The position numbers and the translations under genes are program-made. From the NCBI RefSeq assembly GCF_022539665.2, contig NC_081336.1, forward strand, positions 9,090,778 through 9,154,777: a DNA stretch of 64,000 nucleotides, read 5' to 3'. The DNA comes from Daphnia carinata. Lineage: Eukaryota > Arthropoda > Branchiopoda > Diplostraca > Daphniidae. The notes beneath the pieces are model-generated. The model searched no databases. It was given only the letters and a program-made list of their open reading frames with translations, and was not told where the DNA came from. Numbering within the stretch: the first letter of the stretch is position 1; every line of letters begins with the position of its first letter. Shown piece after piece: positions 10,668-20,831 of the stretch.

Positions 10668-10702
10668 TCTCGTGGGACTCGAACCCACAATCCTTACATT
10701 TT
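10668..10702 (-). other. tRNA 3'-half-like sequence
   Basis: On the minus strand the sequence GTGGG TTCGAGT CCCAC forms a perfect 5-bp T-arm with a canonical seven-base T-loop, followed by a plausible acceptor-stem half GAGAGG. Upstream, where D- and anticodon arms should be, the sequence is ordinary array spacer (compare about 4775 onward). It is therefore a tRNA fragment or the remnant of a tRNA-derived SINE, not a functional tRNA. Confidence 0.4.
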
Positions 10703-11267
10703 TTATGCAAACAACAAATAGCAGAAAGTGACAAATTAAATTATCCGAACATGTAACCGAATAATGTTGTTAGTTAACGAAATCGTTTAGAAGATTTCAA
10801 CATGGGAAACTACTCGCAACGGTTGCTAAAGCGCAGCCGCGGATGCGAATTGTGGTTATAAACACGACGGACGCGAGGGTAGAAATAGCCGCGGGACTAA
10901 AGACGCCAATGATGAAACGGGGTTGTATGGCGTCCAAGGTTCTCGCTACAAAAAGCAACGCAGCATCACTGTGGCAACTCTTGCCTATGGAATGGGTATG
11001 CTTTGCAAAAAATGTGTGTTACACTTCAGAGGTGACTGCAAAGAAAGAAATAACGAAGCAATGCAACTATTGGCCGCAGCACAACGCGTGATGGGGTGAA
11101 TCAATGATGTCTGATGCTTCAGGGGATGAAGAAACTGAAATTTCCCTTTGTTGACCTTTGGGCTCAACCTTCCAACACCGTGATTCCATTTGATTTACGC
11201 AGTAGTTTGGTGCTAAAATCAAAGTGGTCATGGGACACTGTAACCCTCTTCTGTGTCTCCCGTTCCA

Positions 11268-11275
11268 TATAAAAG
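11268..11275 (+). promoter_or_regulatory. TATA box of the cysteine-rich peptide gene
   Basis: TATAAAAG lies about 30-38 bp upstream of an initiator-like ACATTCAGAC (about 11300-11310). A 5' untranslated exon follows, ending TTG/GTAAGT at 11361, then a 91-nt intron ending CCCGCAG at 11452, then the coding ATG at 11461. The full set of elements argues that the small ORF downstream is a real expressed gene. Confidence 0.6.
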
Positions 11276-11460
11276 AGGCAGATCCCGATGCCGACATCCA
11301 CATTCAGACATTTGTCGTTGATCAAGCCAATACCTAAATCCGCCTGTCGTTTGAAAAGTTGGTAAGTTTAAAACAATTATTTGCTACACCTACTAGCTTA
11401 ATGTAATCCTTTTGTTAAATGCTAATAGATTGTTCAATTTACGATCCCGCAGATTGAAAC

Positions 11461-11658
11461 ATGTCAAAGATAACACTTACGTTCAGCATCATTGTTGTGT
11501 TAGCTGCTCTTGTAATGACGTGTGGACTGGTGGATGCAGATTGTTGCTTCAAAGTTAACGATTGCTGTTGTCGTGATGGCACAGCTGGAACTCCGTACCG
11601 CGGAGTTGGAGGATGCAATATCTTTGGGTGCAACTGCGATGGCGGCTGTCGTAGATAG
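11461..11658 (+). CDS. Small secreted cysteine-rich peptide
   Basis: A 65-residue precursor starts with a clear signal peptide (M-S-K-I-T-L-T-F-S-I-I-V-V-L-A-A-L) with likely cleavage after V-D-A. The mature part, about 40 residues, has nine cysteines: C-C, C-C-C, then the end C-N-I-F-G-C-N-C-D-G-G-C-R-R. This last motif recalls the C-terminal motif of Diedel-type small secreted arthropod proteins; that comparison is from memory and unproven. It has its own TATA box and a spliced 5' leader. Frame and orientation are independent of the family relic F4, which begins less than 200 bp downstream. Possible roles are an immune or signalling peptide. Confidence 0.65.
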   Translation: MSKITLTFSIIVVLAALVMTCGLVDADCCFKVNDCCCRDGTAGTPYRGVGGCNIFGCNCDGGCRR

Positions 11659-11816
11659 CATTCCGTTAGAGAATTCCATGGGATGGGAGCTCCCATATTT
11701 CGTGGCTCAAACCATGAATTTAATCAGGGATTCTAGTTTAGCAATCCAGTCCAATCAATCTGCCACTAATAACGACGCATATTTGTCCTCTGACGATTTC
11801 CAATTTGATTTCTCTG

Positions 11817-12217
11817 CTTCAATGCTTGCGCCAATACTTGCGCCAAGACATTGGTCATCACTTGGGCCACGACTTCGGCCAATATCAATAATGCAACCAC
11901 TTAACAAACCACATCATTACTTCGTGATTTTTGAAACGAACGAGGGAACTTATTGGACGTTTGAGCGATTGCCGACTCGTTTCACCATTCAGCGCGCAAG
12001 AGATAAAGACATCCTTTTGAAAGAATATCAACGTGTTCCCCAAGTACTTCGAACGACAGAGCAAATTTGGAAAAGTCAGATGTTGCCGTGTGCTAGAATA
12101 TGAATACAGTTTTGGATTTTACCTGGAAAAACGAAAACCATGGCATATTTTGTTTGGCCGCAGAAGAGTGTGGCAAAATAGCATTGCAAATCTACGAAAA
12201 ATTTAAAAACAAGTAAT
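11817..12217 (+). pseudogene. Array family relic F4 (second module only)
   Basis: Only the linker and module 2 of a B-type member survive. The linker shows decayed G-P/A-P repeats like F3. Module 2 reads H-H-Y-F-V-I-F-E-T-N, Y-W-T-F-E-R, I-Q-R-A-R-D-K-D, then a frameshift at about 12050-12100 drops the frame. The remaining part, L-D-F-T-W-K-N through E-C-G-K-I-A-L-Q-I-Y-E-K-F-K, is open in the new frame and ends at the family's usual stop and 3' flank. The first module is missing. It is fused in frame with nothing meaningful upstream; the long frame at 11522-12103 is an accident of overlap with the peptide gene. Confidence 0.8.
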
Positions 12218-12428
12218 GTTGCCGCCCAGAAATACTGTTCCAATTACTGCAAATGAGCTTTAATACAAACTATTCGATATTTTTCGTAATTTTTCTTAAA
12301 CTCCAAAAGTTGCGCCTTAGAGGCGACGAAATAATTAGACGATACAAATTTTGATCAACACAGTACATCTCACCACGAAGTAAATGCAACCTTTTTTTTC
12401 TAAACTGATGACAAATGGTATTTCCTAC

Positions 12429-12551
12429 CTTGACGTTCGCGGTGGCACTCCTCCGGCCATGATGTTTTCCCACTGATTATGGCTAAATCATTGGGACATA
12501 AAGAATGTCCATAATCTTTTGTCATTTGGGGGTTCACTAACCGCTGCCAAT
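12429..12551 (-). other. Intact D-W-Q spacer exon (minus strand)
   Basis: This is the 123-nt exon described at 6559-6681, again bounded by an AG acceptor and a GTAGG donor and fully open: D-W-Q-R-L-V-N-P-Q-M-T-K-D-Y-G through K-T-S-W-P-E-E-C-H. In this unit the next minus-strand frame (12270-12390), with R-L-H-L-L-R-G-E-M-Y, is open too and ends with a TAG. Confidence 0.4.
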
Positions 12552-14256
12552 CTGAAAGTAAAAGAGGAAATAAAGTGGAACATCAACCAAAATAACTTTC
12601 AGTGTTTTGTTATTTGGGGGATCACATGCTAACACTACTTGAACCCGATCAAAACTCAATACTGAAACTTAGGAAGAAAAAAAAAATCTGCTTTTTAAAG
12701 TTGATTGGGACACAGGCTCCATGGTAGTTGAAAAATCATTTTCATTTATCAATAAATGATGGCCAATTCAGACACAATTCTTGTTGCTGTGATTCCTAAT
12801 ACAGTTGAATCACTTTCGCAGTCTCGCCTTGGTTTTATTCTGTACAGAAAAAGAAACAACAATTAAGGTAATTTGCTTAGTCTTCAATACAAGGTGAAAA
12901 ACCTAACTAAAGAATTACATGATACTTACAGACTGTTTTAGTTCCAATGACTCCGGATGGGACCCATACGCTTCCAGCTGAATCAAAGGAACTTGGAATT
13001 GACTCTAATGCAAAAGATAAAACAGAAACAATTAGATTTTTGTGCCTGTTGAAACAACTTTTTTTTTTGTTGTATGTTTTCATTCATTTTTTTAGTTGAA
13101 TGGTGGCAACTAAAGTTAAATGGCACTCATAGCATAAAGAAAAGAATTTGATGATTCCATTTGATCTTGACTTTTATTTCCAACTGACTTGATCGTACAG
13201 GACATCTGCAGTCTTGTTGGTTAACTCATTCAAACTATCCCTCAGCCCCAACAAACTTCTGTTGAACTCTCAACTCCATTTAAGGGTGAAGCTAAGGCAG
13301 AATAGTTTCGACATCAGGTGAAGTTCCTGGACAAGAGAATTCTCCCAAGCCAGTTTCTTTTAACGTGTCAATTTCACAGTAGATGTTAATACTTCCATCT
13401 TTCTGGGAGCATTCTTTGAGAGTTTTTTTGTCTAGACGAAGAACTTCACAGTAAGAAACTCGATCCTAGGAAAGACATATGCTACGTGGTAAAAACAGCA
13501 TGGGCCTCGACCTCGTTGCTAGGAAATTGTTTTCCTTGAACTATCTAACATACCGTTTGCTTGAATGTCCAACGACGTACAACTTTATGAAATGAATAGA
13601 ATGAAACAGCAACATACGGAACGAAATTCACTTGACGAGTATAAAAACAAGAACAAACAATCGCAGGGAAGCACCAGAACTAAATGAACTTTTCAATCTT
13701 ACCTTCGAAATGCTGACGTTGTCAAGGGAGGGTCTAGCTAACGGTCGGCCATTTTGGGTTTCCTTTCTCACCCTTCCCTTTTCTTTAACGCACTGGAATG
13801 AAAACAACCAAATCTGCCACCTCTTTGCCTCAGGTAACTGTTTCGATAACATTGACCTGGGCGTGAGGAAAACAATTGCTAACGGCAACAGGCAGCCAGC
13901 CCCCAGCCAACATCAGTTCATCCTTCATCTCTAATAAAGGTCACTGAAGCACGTTTGATTCACTTTTCTGTGTGCACTTTCTTGTATTTTTTTTATTTTC
14001 TTGATCTTCCAACACAACATAATAGACGCAACTTTAGCAAAACGTAATAAACACAACTACAAACAGCAATTCTGACATGCCAGTTTTTAGATTAACTCTT
14101 GATTAGCCGATATCGAGTTATCGATTAACTTTCATCTGACAATAGTCTTTTGTTACATAGCGCTAGACGTCCAACAACATCAGTGTGGCAGCTCTTGTCT
14201 GTGGAATGGGTATGCTTTGAAAAAAAAAGCGTGTTACGCTCCAGAGGTGACAGCAA
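12518..14256. repeat. Segmental duplication block A, copy 2
   Basis: Near-identical to 1-1733. It keeps the 57-codon minus-strand frame (D-R-V-S-Y-C-E-V-L-R-L-D), but the two candidate exons near 12.8-13.0 kb carry a frameshifting indel each. The copy ends at an AAAGAAAAG-rich tract at about 14257, where the sequence switches to the block that follows F1. Confidence 0.85.
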
Positions 14257-14955
14257 ATAAAGAAAAGAAAAGAAAAGAGAGGAAAGAAAATGAGCATTAG
14301 TAGGTAATGATTGATTGCGATATGCAGAGATCCTATTTTTTTAGAGAAGCAAAACAACGCGCTAGAACTGCCCAGATCGCTGGAGGCTTTTTATTTCCCA
14401 TTTTGGGTGAGGTTAATGTCTAAAAAGAAACGAGAATGTGGCAGGTGCTAATCTACAGCTCCATCGAAAATACGCCCGACTATAAAACTGACAGCAGAGC
14501 ACAGTGTAATTCAGACAGGAAACAACTGACTACGCCGTAGGCAAGCTGCGTATTTGCCTTTTTAAAATTTTAAGGGAAAAGACTCGCTTCAACATGACAA
14601 TTTGAAGGACACCAAATGTTTCCTTTTCTTTTCAAGTTGCGGCTTCGCGAAATTTCGAGACCACTCAAGTCATTCAAACAACCGAGATACAATTCACGAT
14701 CCTGCTGCTAAAATTTGACTTTGTTTACAAAATGTTACCACCACCGCATAGAAAAGTGAACGCAACGGGTCTCCAATGCAAGAAACGCCGAGATAATTTA
14801 TCTCAAATACAGGCAAAACAAAAACAAAAACAGCATTGAATGTTGAGAGAAGTTTAAGATTGCAACATTAAAGACGGAAAGCGTAAAGGCACAGAACATA
14901 AGCATTTGGTTTTTTTCTTCGGTCAGTTCTGTATTGGTACAGCAGACAACAGAGA
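14257..14955 (+). repeat. Block B upstream of F5 (copy of 3790-4455)
   Basis: Positions 14257-14936 match the DNA downstream of F1 (3790-4455) closely. F5 therefore uses, as its upstream region, sequence that in the other copy lies in a spacer far from any ATG. The last 20 bp before the F5 ATG (C-A-G-C-A-G-A-C-A-A-C-A-G-A-G-A) resemble the end of the F1-type leader, but the TGACGTCA is gone. Confidence 0.7.
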
Positions 14956-16212
14956 ATGTCGATGTCGTCAAGCAAAAAAAGTAGTTCTTCGGGTGGTAAC
15001 GAATACACTCACAAATTGTACTTTGATCCTGAGGCCGATAAAGCGGACATGGGTGGCCATTGGATTACAGATGACAAACTTCGCCAGATATTGTCAAACG
15101 TAATCGACGCGGAAGAAAAGATTGAAAAGGCTTCCATCTACAGCAATCCGCTACCATTTGGCAAACTGAATCCATTGCAGTTGGCAAACGTCATACTTTA
15201 TCACGCGTATGTCGTAATAAAAACGAAGAATTGGTGGTGGTCGATCGAGAAAAACATGGAATCCATCACGATACAACGCTCGGAGAGTCTCGAGAGTGTT
15301 CGTGACATGTACCAAAGGGAGGAACGGACGACTGGTGCAACTCCGGAGAAAAGCATTAGGGAGAGGAAAACAGCGCTGCCTGATAAGACAATAACAATTA
15401 TAGAACTCATCAATTACATTTGGAGGAAAGATTATTTAAACGATGTTTACCATCTTTTGAATACAAATTGCCAAACGTTTGCTGATGCGATTTTTAATCG
15501 CATTAAATCACCATGCGATGATCACGTCTATTTTGATGAGGCTGCCGATCATCCCCGATCCTCAGCAAGTAGTTGCGACATGAGTGTGGATAAATTTTTT
15601 AGTCAAGTGCAACGTTTAAGCAATTCAGAGACATTGTCTGAACTAGAGCTTTATACTGTGAAACGAGTAAAATCCGTAACTTTTGTAAACAATATTATGT
15701 ATGTTTTTATTTTTATTTTGCTATTTTTATTATTTTTGACAAAAGATATAATTTTCCTGTCGGATATAACCATCCGATTTTTCCTTTTTTTCGTTGTGTT
15801 TTTATTTGGCTATGCCGTTGTTGCGTATGTCATAGTGGATGCCATCTTAGATCAATATGGATTGCTTTCACGTCACTCCTTCGTGATTTTTAAAACAAAA
15901 ACAGAAACTTACTGGTCGTTTGAGCGATTCCCGACACATTTCGTCATCCATCGAGCCAGAACCAAAGACATCCTTTTGAAAGAGTGCAAGCGGGCTTCAC
16001 AACACATTTGGTTCTTCATACCGAAATTGCATAGCAAAGCACTTGCCGCCGAGCGGAGCACAATCGCAATATTGGATTTCATCTGGAAGAAGGATAACCT
16101 AAACTCTGTAAGTCAGTTGCCCTTAGAAGATTGCCACCAAATTGCGTCTATCATCTTCGAGAATTTCAAACAACCCACAATGTTCGATGGCATATTTTCA
16201 TTAATTCGCTGA
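14956..16212 (+). CDS. Array family member F5, membrane (A) type, C-terminal anchor lost
   Basis: This 418-residue protein is a close sister of F9 and F1. Module 1 has Y-F-D-P-E-A-D, the Y-H-A-Y variant of the His box, W-W-W-S-I-E-K and N-C-Q-T-F-A. Two hydrophobic segments follow (I-M-Y-V-F-I-F-I-L-L-F-L and the I-R-F-F-L-F-F-V-V-F-L-F region), then module 2 with R-H-S-F, Y-W-S-F-E-R and D-C-H-Q. Compared with F9 and F1, a deletion of roughly 60 bp near 16185 removes the last hydrophobic segment and shifts the frame, so the protein ends P-T-M-F-D-G-I-F-S-L-I-R. The start has two nearby ATGs (M-S-M-S-S-S); the first is used here. Confidence 0.8.
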   Translation: MSMSSSKKSSSSGGNEYTHKLYFDPEADKADMGGHWITDDKLRQILSNVIDAEEKIEKASIYSNPLPFGKLNPLQLANVILYHAYVVIKTKNWWWSIEKNMESITIQRSESLESVRDMYQREERTTGATPEKSIRERKTALPDKTITIIELINYIWRKDYLNDVYHLLNTNCQTFADAIFNRIKSPCDDHVYFDEAADHPRSSASSCDMSVDKFFSQVQRLSNSETLSELELYTVKRVKSVTFVNNIMYVFIFILLFLLFLTKDIIFLSDITIRFFLFFVVFLFGYAVVAYVIVDAILDQYGLLSRHSFVIFKTKTETYWSFERFPTHFVIHRARTKDILLKECKRASQHIWFFIPKLHSKALAAERSTIAILDFIWKKDNLNSVSQLPLEDCHQIASIIFENFKQPTMFDGIFSLIR

Positions 16213-17667
16213 ATTCAAATTGCAGCAATAACGACTGGGCCGCCCTCCTGTAAGAATTATTGTCCATGAATTGCTGAAACAATGTGGTACTTCGAATTTT
16301 TCTTACTCCATTCCACTGTCCATTACGCATGTCCTTACACTGTGTTACGTGTTTTGTATACACCAGTAGAGATGTTCATCTAATAATAAAAAAAATTACT
16401 TTACTACAAAATAAGAATAATAGTTTTGCTACTGAGAAACATGACCTTTTATACTTTTAAGTCCTTAACGATACTCTATCCAGGCCGGAGTGTTTTACGA
16501 ACTAAAATCGTATCGTTCTTGACAATGCCCAAAATGCTGCACCATTTCGAGATTCAGTTTCTGCTGCCAGTCTGAAAAGAAAAGAGATGAAAGAGAATGA
16601 GCATTAACGAGAAATCTTTGTTTTTCTACGTGACGGTCGGTTGAGATATGCGGGGAGATTCGAATGCTACTTTTGAGGAAGCAAAATAACGAGTTAGAGC
16701 TGTACCACATCATTGGAAGCTTTTTATTTCCATTTGGGCGAATTTAATGTTCATAAACGCAACGAAGGTGTTGCTTTGGTAATCTGTTTTTCCATCGCAA
16801 ATATGTTCGAATGCAAAATTGACAACTGAGCAAAGTGCAATCCAGGTGGAAAACAACTGCTTACGTCGTAAACAAACTGCGTTTTTCCCCCATTTAATAT
16901 TCCAGGAGATACGATTCGTTTCTACGTGATAATATGAAGGACATTCAATGTCATTTAGTTTCGTTTGTTTGTTGCTTCGCGGCATTTCTGACCACTCGAT
17001 TCGTTAAAACACCAAAAGAAAAATTCATATCAGCTGTTAAAGTTGGACCTTGTAAACAAAATGTTACCACAGCCCAATAGAGAGGTAAACACAAGGAGTA
17101 TCTAATGCAAGAAAAGCCGAGATAATTTATCACAAACACAAATACAAAAACTAACAAAATTCGCTTTTTGTTTCTGGTCTTGGTAACAAAGACTTGTTCA
17201 CTAAATTTCTCTGCTCGTCCACTTAACATTGAGCACCAGAAAACCTCAATAAAATAGGAGCGGGATGATAAGGGTGGCTTTTACGTGGCATTTGAAACGA
17301 CGCTTAAGCTTATACGCCAAAGAGAAAAGGGCCATTAGAATTCGAATTCGTATTGGGCAACAATGGAAAGGCTAACTTTGCTATTCGGTAACCGTAAAGC
17401 ACGAAGCGTTATTGGGTGTGTGTGGCAACATTTGTTCCAAAATATGACGACCACAACCACCTCTTTCCAACTGCAGTGACGTAGAAAAGATAAAGTCTGA
17501 TGTTTCACCTGGTTCTATTCACTATTCAACGTGAATAAGATAGCAAGTTCAGTATGGTTGTGAAAGCATTCCCGTGACAATCAACACATCGCCACACACG
17601 CACAAGTTCAAGCTAAAAGTCCTAACTAAGGCGAACATAGATAAATTGTAACAAGCAGTAAAAGGAA
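16213..17667. repeat. Spacer between F5 and F6
   Basis: Contains a decayed D-W-Q-Q-K-L-N-L-E-M terminal piece on the minus strand (about 16495-16570) and the intact 91-codon minus frame listed separately. Positions 17330-17667 are nearly identical to 7980-8320, the promoter region of F3, and serve F6. Confidence 0.5.
16710..16985 (-). CDS. Unrecognised 91-residue minus-strand ORF (copy with intact frame)
   Basis: Starts M-P-R-S-N-K-Q-T-K-L-N-D-I-E-C and contains Y-Y-H-V-E-T-N-R-I-S-W-N, a basic stretch and a short hydrophobic run (W-I-A-L-C-S). An intact second copy lies at 29342-29617. The copy at 7618-7809 has a nonsense change, and those near 4.1 and 33.9 kb are decayed. It reads away from the plus-strand gene F6, in head-to-head arrangement. 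It could be a small gene or the first exon of the D-W-Q transcript; equally it may be chance in a duplicated spacer. Confidence 0.25.
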   Translation of the reverse strand: MPRSNKQTKLNDIECPSYYHVETNRISWNIKWGKNAVCLRRKQLFSTWIALCSVVNFAFEHICDGKTDYQSNTFVAFMNIKFAQMEIKSFQ

Positions 17668-18738
17668 ATGTCGCTGTCGCTGTCGCCAAGCGCGCCTACT
17701 GGTTGCAACTACACCCGCAAATTGCATTTTGATCCTAGAGCGGATCAGCCAAGCACAGGTGGCTATTGGATTACAGCTGACGAGCTTCGCGAAAAATTGT
17801 CAAACTTGATTGACACGGAAGAAATCATTAAAAATGCTTCCGTCTACAGTAATCCGCTCACTTCGTGGCAGCTGACAAACGCTCTGCTGTATCACGCGTT
17901 CATTGTAATGGAAACAAACGATTGGTGGTGGTCGATCGAGAGAAACACGGAAGGAATCACGATTCAACGCTCGAAGAACCTCGAAAGTGTTCGCGATATG
18001 TACCAGAGGGAGAACCGGACGACTGGTTTGACTCCTTTAACACAAATCAGAAAGTATGAAACTACGCAAGGGGGGAATACCACAATCAAAGAACTCATCA
18101 ATTACATTTGGACGAAAGATTGTATAAACGACGTTTACCATCCTGTTGCGGAGAATAGCCAAAAATTTGCTGCCATGATTTTTGATCGTATCAAATCAGC
18201 ATAGAATGATCTAGTCTATTTTGACGAGCCTGACGATCAACCCCGATCGTCACGTAATAGTTACTAGATGAATGTGGATCAAGTAATCAGTCAAGTGCAA
18301 CGTTTAAGCGCTTTAGAGGTTTTTACTAAAGTAGTGATTTATGAAGTTTCAAGTAGTTCATGGATCATCCCACATCTTTTTGTGCCCGACTTTTTGTTTT
18401 CCCCTTTTCTACAAACAGCTGCTATTTCTTCGCATCATTACTTCGTGATTTTTGAAACGAACGAGAGAACTGACTGGTTGTTCGAACGATTACCGACTCT
18501 TTTCACCATTCAGCGAGCCAGAAATAAACAGATCCTTCTGAAAGAATGTCGACGGGAATTACGCGATACTGTACTCTTCAAAGCAAATATGGAAAAATCA
18601 GATGTTGCCGTTAGCCAGAATATGAATGCAGTTTTGGATTTTACCTGGAACAAGGACAACCTGGACATATGTTATTTGCCGTTAAAATATTGCGGCACAA
18701 TAGCCTTGCAAATCTACGACAAATTTAAAATGAAGTAA
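17668..18738 (+). pseudogene. Array family pseudogene F6 (two nonsense mutations, Cys lost)
   Basis: The frame is collinear with F11 and F3 over 357 codons, with no frameshift, but two tyrosine TAC codons have become TAG: at 18202 (S-A-stop instead of S-P-Y-N-D) and at 18265 (S-Y-stop-M-N-V). The N-C-Q-K-F box of module 1 reads N-S-Q-K-F, so the proposed catalytic Cys is also gone. Module 2 shows T-D-W-L-F-E-R in place of T-Y-W-S-F-E-R. Upstream DNA is intact and promoter-like, so a truncated 178-residue product could still be transcribed. Confidence 0.85.
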
Positions 18739-20810
18739 TGTTGCTGCCCAGAAATCCTGTACGAATTACTATCACTCAGCTTTAATACAAACTATTCGCT
18801 ATTTTTCGTTATTTTCTTTTACTCCAAAAGTTGCGGTTTAGAAACGATGAAATAGTTGGCCGATAAAAATTCTAATCGAAACGGTAGATCTCACCACGAA
18901 GTAAATACAACGTTTCTTTTCTAAACTGATGAAAAATGGTATTTCCTACCTTGACGTTCGGGGTGACACTCCTCCAGCCGGGGTGTTTTCCCACTGATTA
19001 TGGCTAAATGAGTGGGTCATAAAGGATGTCCATAATCTTCTGTCATTTAGTGGGGGGGTTCACTGACCGCTGCCAATCTGAAAGTAAAAGAGGAAATAAA
19101 GTGGAACATCAACCAATAACTTTCATTATTCTGTTATGTGGTGGATCTCATGCTAACACTATCTGATCCCGATCACAACAAAATACTGAAACTAAAGTAG
19201 AGAAAATGCATATAAGCTTTTTAAAGATGATTAGGACATAGGCCCCCTGGTAGTTGACAAATCATTTTCATTTATCAATAAATAATGAAGAGATACTCAC
19301 ATTAATTCAGTGAAGTTCGGTGTGCAATTTAAATTTTCATTATTAAGACCTAAACGTAGAAATGGTGATTTGACTGTCCCAGATCCATAATTACTGTAGA
19401 CTTTACGGATAGGGCAACTGCTGTCCATCTGTGAAGGCAACAGTACAAATGTCTAAAGATTAAAAAATGAGCTAAGGCAGTGAAGAATAATGTCAACTTA
19501 CTGAATGAAAAAGACATGTGAATTTTTCCAGAATCACACTGCACATCTGATATTCATGTGAAACGTGTTATCTCACTTTTGGTTTGTCCAGTTTAAAAAA
19601 AAAAGGAGTTGATATTCACCCCTAGTAACTTTTTTTCTTAAAATTCACGATGTTGGTTGGTCTCAGCTTGATGATGATTCTACTGCCGGTTTCCATCCAT
19701 CAGCTCGATTATTGTGCATCATACACTCCAACAAAATTTCAACTTTAGTGGTTTTCCTAAAAGAACAAAAAAACAAAAATACTCTGTTGTAAGACATTGC
19801 CATTAGTAGGGTTCCAGTTTTTAGAATTTCTTCACGTCAGAAAACCACTTTAGATAACGAACATAGAAGGTGCATTTGTATAGAAAATTTGGCTATTTTC
19901 ATATTGAATATCTTAATTGTGGAATCGCAGAAACAGCATTTTGTTTTTATGATTTTTTTTACTTCCATAGGCTAATGATTTCTTAAGTGAGCACCCTAAA
20001 TCGCATTGAAAATTCTGAACCTTCGGCAAAAAGTGACAGAAAAAAAAATCAAGCAATCAACTCATTTCATGTCTGACAACGAGTGCCCCACAACTGCGCG
20101 GCAGATAACAAGCGTGTTATCGAAATCAAGTTATGCCGCTACGAGATCGACATCGTGAAATTGCTGGAGAGATAGTGTCAATTGGCTACGTGCACGATTT
20201 TGTTCGGAGCGGCGATAAAGTTTCCTATCATTCCTCTATGATTTGTTGCTTAACAATGATGCAAAAAGCTGAAGCTCGCCAATTTTGTTGCACCTGTGAA
20301 TTGTGATAAGCTCATCTCTTCGTGACTTGACCCGTTCGTCGATCGATCGTCAACATCGGTGCATCTCCAACAAGGTAAGGAACCTAGTCTTATTTAAGAA
20401 TCCCAAATCGTTCTCGATCAAATTTAAATCAAGTTACTTGGAGGGGGGTGGGCACAATAATCACGTAATAAACTGGCGTGCAACGTTTTCTATTTCTGTA
20501 GGTTGCAGGTTTCATTGTTGGTCATTGCAACAGTATTTTTGTGTTTGATGGCCCTAAAAAAGGACTAAAATCTGATCGGCATCCATCGAGAAAACGTTAT
20601 CTCCTATTGACATTATCTGCCAAGATAGGATATTTTGCCTCGAGAAAAGTGGTAACGTTTTACTTAAAACAAGTTCTTCAAATTAGCGCAGTGAAATCAT
20701 TTTACATTCCATTTGGGGTTCCAATGTTCCTCATGTTGGTTAGAAAAACAGTCCCGAGGGTGAAACTTGTCGTGCCTATATTCACTCGTTTCCGGATTGT
20801 TTCAAGTGCG
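18739..20810. repeat. Spacer between F6 and F7
   Basis: The D-W-Q exon at about 18960-19075 is frameshifted by a G tract. The minus-strand piece at 19301-19428 is open (separate entry). From about 19560 to 20540 the sequence is related to 26500-27200, the leader of F9, and carries no convincing gene; short frames at 20303-20813 are not conserved. Confidence 0.45.
19301..19428 (-). other. Open spacer exon M-D-S-S-C-P type (minus strand)
   Basis: After a CTTCACAG acceptor the minus strand reads M-D-S-S-C-P-I-R-K-V-Y-S-N-Y-G-S-G-T-V-K and on to N-F-T-E-L, ending at a GTGAGT donor. Copies near 6.95, 22.5, 26.3, 32.2, 33.45 and 36.9 kb exist; the one at 22.5 kb has an in-frame stop. It lies upstream, on the minus strand, of the D-W-Q exon, and the two probably belong to one transcript. 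Product unknown. Confidence 0.35.
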
Positions 20811-20818
20811 TGACGTCA
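20811..20818 (+). promoter_or_regulatory. TGACGTCA palindrome in the F7 leader
   Basis: Same palindrome and same 21-bp distance to the ATG as at F1 and F2, in the leader GTGCCTATATTCACTCGTTT...GTTTCAAGTGCG. Confidence 0.4.
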
Positions 20819-20831
20819 CCAACAACCGAGA

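Noticed and set aside
11522-11816. Long plus frame joining the peptide gene and relic F4
   Set aside because: Its first part is the peptide gene read in the wrong frame; the join is accidental.
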